64,000 bases of DNA, taken from NCBI RefSeq assembly GCF_003945545.1, contig NZ_CP029617.1, forward strand, positions 744,001 to 808,000, in the 5' to 3' direction. Below, piece after piece: positions 60,954 to 64,000 of this stretch (its first letter is position 1; every line of letters starts with the position of its first letter). The stretch comes from Streptomyces sp. WAC 01529 (GTDB taxonomy: Bacteria; Actinomycetota; Actinomycetes; Streptomycetales; Streptomycetaceae). The position numbers and the translations under genes are program-made. Under the pieces are notes generated by a model that was not told where the DNA came from, searched no databases, and saw only the letters and a list, made by a program, of their open reading frames with translations.

Positions 60954-63356
60954 ATGGCACAGGGCACGGTCCAGGTGACGCACACCGGCACGTCGCGGTG
61001 GCGGCGCCGCACCGGCGAGTACGCCTCGCTCGCCGCTGCCTTGGAGGCGGCGAGCGACGGCGACATACTGACCGTCGCCCCGGGCACCTACCGCGAGAAC
61101 CTCGTCGTCCAGCGCGCGGTGACCCTGCGCGGCACCGAGGGCTCCGCCGGTTCGGTGCGCATCGCCCCGTCCGAGGGGGTGCCGCTCACGGTGCGCGCGT
61201 CCGCCGTCGTACAGGACCTGCACGTCGAGGGCCAGGACTCCTCCGCGCCCGCGCTGCTCGTCGAGGACGGCGCCCCCGAGCTGGCCGACATCCGTGTCGT
61301 GACCCGCTCCGCGGCGGGCATAGAGGTCCGCGGCGGCGCCCGTCCGACGGTGCGCCGCTGCACCGTCGACAACCCCGGCGGCATCGGCATCGCGGTGCTC
61401 GACGGCGGCGGCGGTGTCTTCGAGGAGTGCGAGATCGTCGCGGCCGGCCAGTCCGGCATCGCGGTGCGCGGCGGGGCGCACCCCCGCCTGGAGCGCTGCC
61501 GGGTGCACCACGCCTCGGGCGCCGGGCTCTCGGTGACCGGCGAGCACAGCGGTCTGGAGGCCATCGGCTGCGAGGTGTACGAGGTCAAGGGCGCGGGCGT
61601 CCACATCACCGGGCGGGCTTCGGCGCATCTGACCGACTGCGACGTCCACCGCACCACCTCCGACGGCATCACGCTCGACACGGACGCCGTCCTGACGCTG
61701 GCCGACTGCCGCATCCACGACATCCCGGAGAACGCGATCGACCTGCGTTCGCGCTCCGTGCTCACGCTGACCCGCTCCACGGTCCACCGCTTCGGGCGCA
61801 ACGGCCTGTCGGTGTGGGACCCGGGCACGCGCGTGGACGCCAACCAGTGCGAGATCCACGACAGTACGGGCGACTATCCGGCGGTGTGGGTCAGCGACGG
61901 CGCGACGGCCGTCCTGGAGTCGTGCCGGGTGCGGGACGTGCCGGACGCGCTCTTCGTCCTGGACCGCGGTTCGCGCGCCGACGTCGTCGACAGCGACCTC
62001 TCCCAGGTCCGCAACACGGCGGTGTCGGTGAGCGACGGCGCGACCGCGCAGCTCGACGACTGCCGCATCCGCGAGGCGGCCACGGGCGCGTGGTTCCGCG
62101 ACCACGGCAGCGGCGGCACCCTCGCCAACTGCACGGTCGACGCCGTCCAGACGGGCGTGATCGTCACCAAGGGCGCGGACCCCACCATCGAGCGCTGCAC
62201 GGTCACCTCCCCCGCCGAGGCCGGTTTCTACGTCTCCGCGGGCGGCCGGGGCAGCTTCCACGGCTGCCGGGTGAGCGGCAGCGGCGGTTACGGCTTCCAC
62301 GTCATCGACGGATGTCGTACGACACTGAAGAAGTGCCGCACGGAGCGGTGCGCGCGCGGCGGCTTCGAGTTCTCGGAGGAGGGCCCGCTCGTCGAGGAGT
62401 GCACGAGTGACGAGAGCGGCGGCCCGCGCGCCCCGGGGTCGGCGCCGCTGGAGGCGCCCGCCGTGCAGACGGCCACGCAGACCGCGGGGTTGCTCGGCTC
62501 GGTCCCCGCGCAGCCGCCGCGGCCCGCGGCGCCGGAGGTGAGCGCCCGCGCCTCCAAGGAAGTGCTCGGCGAACTCGACGCGCTGGTCGGTCTGGACAGC
62601 GTCAAGCGGGAGGTGCGCGCCCTCACCGACATGATCGAGGTGGGCAGGCGCAGGCAGCAGGCCGGGCTCAAGGCCGCGTCCGTCCGCCGCCACCTGGTCT
62701 TCACGGGCTCGCCGGGCACGGGCAAGACGACCGTCGCACGGCTCTACGGCGAGATCCTCGCCTCGCTCGGCGTCCTGGAGAGCGGCCACCTCGTGGAGGT
62801 CTCGCGCGTCGATCTGGTCGGCGAACACATCGGCTCGACGGCGATCCGCACCCAGGAGGCCTTCGACCGGGCGCGCGGCGGTGTGCTGTTCATCGACGAG
62901 GCGTACGCCCTCTCCCCCGAGGACTCCGGGCGCGACTTCGGCCGTGAGGCCATCGATACGCTGGTGAAGCTGATGGAGGACCACCGCGAGGCCGTCGTGG
63001 TGATCGTGGCGGGTTACACCGAGGAGATGCGGCGCTTCCTCTCCGTCAATCCGGGTGTGGCGTCCCGCTTCTCGCGGACCATCACCTTCAGCGACTACGC
63101 CCCCGAGGAGTTGCTGCGGATCGTGGAGCAGCAGGCCGAGGAGCACGAGTACCGCCTGGGCACGGGCGCCGGTGAGGCGCTCTTGAAGTACTTCACGGCG
63201 CTTCCGAAGGGTCCGGCGTTCGGCAACGGCCGCACCGCGCGGCAGACCTTCGAGGCGATGGTGGAGCGGCACGCGGGCCGGGTCGCCCAGCTGCCCGAGC
63301 CGAGCACGGACGACCTCACCCTGCTGTATCCGGAGGATCTGCCGGAGCCGGTGTGA
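60954..63356 (+). CDS. right-handed parallel beta-helix fused to a CbbX/EccA-type AAA+ ATPase
   Basis: 800 residues from the ATG at 60954 (MAQGTVQVTHTGTSRW). Residues ~20-490 are a pectate-lyase-like beta-helix built of ~23-residue coils with repeated GI/V-x-V-x-x-G and LE-x-C-x-V/I units (AGIEVRGGARPTVRRCTV, SGIAVRGGAHPRLERCRV). A Pro/Ala linker follows, then a AAA+ domain (~535-800) with Walker A FTGSPGTGKTT (~585), Walker B GVLFIDEAYAL (~645), sensor VVVIVAGYTEEM (~682) and NPGVASRFSRT Arg (~700). The AAA+ part matches CbbX/SpoVK/EccA. There is no signal peptide, so it acts in the cytosol. A long upstream frame extends back without ribosome site or homology. Confidence 0.9.
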   Translation: MAQGTVQVTHTGTSRWRRRTGEYASLAAALEAASDGDILTVAPGTYRENLVVQRAVTLRGTEGSAGSVRIAPSEGVPLTVRASAVVQDLHVEGQDSSAPALLVEDGAPELADIRVVTRSAAGIEVRGGARPTVRRCTVDNPGGIGIAVLDGGGGVFEECEIVAAGQSGIAVRGGAHPRLERCRVHHASGAGLSVTGEHSGLEAIGCEVYEVKGAGVHITGRASAHLTDCDVHRTTSDGITLDTDAVLTLADCRIHDIPENAIDLRSRSVLTLTRSTVHRFGRNGLSVWDPGTRVDANQCEIHDSTGDYPAVWVSDGATAVLESCRVRDVPDALFVLDRGSRADVVDSDLSQVRNTAVSVSDGATAQLDDCRIREAATGAWFRDHGSGGTLANCTVDAVQTGVIVTKGADPTIERCTVTSPAEAGFYVSAGGRGSFHGCRVSGSGGYGFHVIDGCRTTLKKCRTERCARGGFEFSEEGPLVEECTSDESGGPRAPGSAPLEAPAVQTATQTAGLLGSVPAQPPRPAAPEVSARASKEVLGELDALVGLDSVKREVRALTDMIEVGRRRQQAGLKAASVRRHLVFTGSPGTGKTTVARLYGEILASLGVLESGHLVEVSRVDLVGEHIGSTAIRTQEAFDRARGGVLFIDEAYALSPEDSGRDFGREAIDTLVKLMEDHREAVVVIVAGYTEEMRRFLSVNPGVASRFSRTITFSDYAPEELLRIVEQQAEEHEYRLGTGAGEALLKYFTALPKGPAFGNGRTARQTFEAMVERHAGRVAQLPEPSTDDLTLLYPEDLPEPV

Positions 63357-64000
63357 CCGCTTCCGTGGCCGCGGGCCGCGGGGAGGGCACGACCGCCTTG
63401 AGGCGGGCGAGGAGGCGGGCGCGTTCCTCCGCGAAGGCGGGGTCGGCCTGGTAGTCCCCGTGGCCATGGATGGGTGCCGGGAGCGGGTGGGCCTCCGTAC
63501 GGCCGTAGGCGAGCGGGTCCTTGAGCGCGGCGCGGTCGACCTGCGGGCCGCAGTCGCCGCGCAGGCCGATGGGGCCGCCGATCGGGTCGGTGGGCCGGTG
63601 CAGATTGCGCCAGCAGTCGACCTCGCGGTGCAGGGAGGTGAGCGCGGCGGGGCCGAAGTGGGCGGGGAACCAGCGGCCGTAGAGGCGCTCCAGGGGTGAG
63701 CCGTAGGTCAGCAGGGCGACGCGCCTGCGGACCGAGGGGCGCAGCTGCCAGGCGGCGGCCGCCGCGAGGACGCTGCCCTGGGAGTGCCCGGAGATGACGA
63801 GGTGTCCGCCGGTGGCGCTGGTGGCGCGGGTCCAGGCGGCCATGCGCCAGGTCAGGTCGGGGACCGCGCGCTCGGCGTAGCAGGGCGGTGCGAAGGGGTG
63901 GGCGGCGCGCGGCCAGAACGTACCGACGTCCCAGAGGATGCCGATGGTGCGGCGGGCGGAGGCGTCCTTGTAGGCGCGGCGGCCCCAGGTGACGAAGAGT
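63316..64000 (-). CDS. alpha/beta hydrolase-type protein with GHSQG motif (N-terminus beyond window)
   Basis: The frame stays open to the window edge, so the start is outside. Visible residues include RTIGILWDVGTFWPRAAHPFAPPCYAERAVPDLTWRM, then HLVISGHSQGSVLAAAAAWQL with the nucleophile Ser, LTYGSPLERLYGRWFP and a C-terminal WRNLHRPTDPIGGPIG with HGHGDY, consistent with a lipase-like fold (DUF-type large Streptomyces proteins). Its last 41 bp overlap the end of the convergent beta-helix/AAA+ gene. Confidence 0.75.
   Translation of the reverse strand, partial: LFVTWGRRAYKDASARRTIGILWDVGTFWPRAAHPFAPPCYAERAVPDLTWRMAAWTRATSATGGHLVISGHSQGSVLAAAAAWQLRPSVRRRVALLTYGSPLERLYGRWFPAHFGPAALTSLHREVDCWRNLHRPTDPIGGPIGLRGDCGPQVDRAALKDPLAYGRTEAHPLPAPIHGHGDYQADPAFAEERARLLARLKAVVPSPRPAATEAVTPAPADPPDTAG

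Noticed and set aside
60849..63467. 872-residue open frame on the minus strand
   Set aside because: It is a shadow of the AAA+ fusion gene: low-complexity composition, no motifs, no ribosome site.

Overview
The window is high-GC actinobacterial chromosome and almost certainly Streptomyces. Coding density is high, third codon positions are strongly G/C, GTG and TTG starts and 4-bp stop/start overlaps (ATGA, GTGA) are common, and typical Streptomyces families occur: DUF779, TerD, a DUF6643-like proline-rich protein, an Rv1733c-like protein and HpnB. The mix of transport, catabolic and one-gene regulator modules with few core genes suggests an accessory-rich part of the chromosome rather than the conserved core. 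I found no rRNA, tRNA, CRISPR array, intact transposon or prophage.

Layout. 1-7.1 kb holds exported and cell-envelope proteins: the 3' end of a choice-of-anchor/Cna-B adhesin, an L,D-transpeptidase, a phosphodiester glycosidase, a beta-propeller protein and a Tat-exported GDPD-like protein. 7.25-8.04 kb is a degenerate scar where two divergent genes (2-hydroxyacid dehydrogenase and DeoR regulator) both lost their 5' parts. 8.1-13.2 kb is a five-gene Dpp/Nik-type ABC importer operon whose promoter region carries a site matching the nickel regulator Nur. 13.3-16.5 kb is a quinone oxidoreductase plus two acyl-CoA dehydrogenases, probably one heteromeric enzyme. 16.6-26.6 kb carries an XRE-cupin/thioredoxin-reductase-like divergent pair, a drrAB-merR export operon, a VWA protein, an SDR of 2,4-dienoyl-CoA reductase type, a crotonase, a PIG-L deacetylase and a proline-iminopeptidase-like hydrolase.

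26.8-33.3 kb holds lutABC (lactate oxidation) and a glycine-betaine-type (Opu) ABC importer whose ATPase gene faces its permease and binding-protein genes. 33.4-39.1 kb has a TetR/methyltransferase pair around an elaborate operator, a DinB protein, a 2OG oxygenase, a small secreted protein, a lipoprotein and a GH5 glycosidase. 39.3-41.4 kb is dhaKLM (PTS-dependent dihydroxyacetone kinase). 41.5-47.1 kb has a fibronectin-III lipoprotein with a DasR-like site on its promoter, two PadR regulators with their targets, and a FadH-type 2,4-dienoyl-CoA reductase. 47.3-50.8 kb has two DNA alkylation-repair genes (ogt, alkB) next to phosphoketolase. 51-64 kb has an RsmC/RlmG-type methyltransferase, a Nudix protein, Lnt, a MurI-like racemase, HpnB, a double TerD protein, a MOSC protein, and an unusual 800-residue fusion of a right-handed beta-helix to a CbbX/EccA-type AAA+ ATPase.

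The least conventional item is the beta-helix/AAA+ fusion (60954-63356). The best regulatory leads, all read directly from sequence, are the Nur-like box, the DasR-like box, the TetR and PadR inverted repeats and the MerR-type operator. All functions are inferred from family resemblance without database searches.
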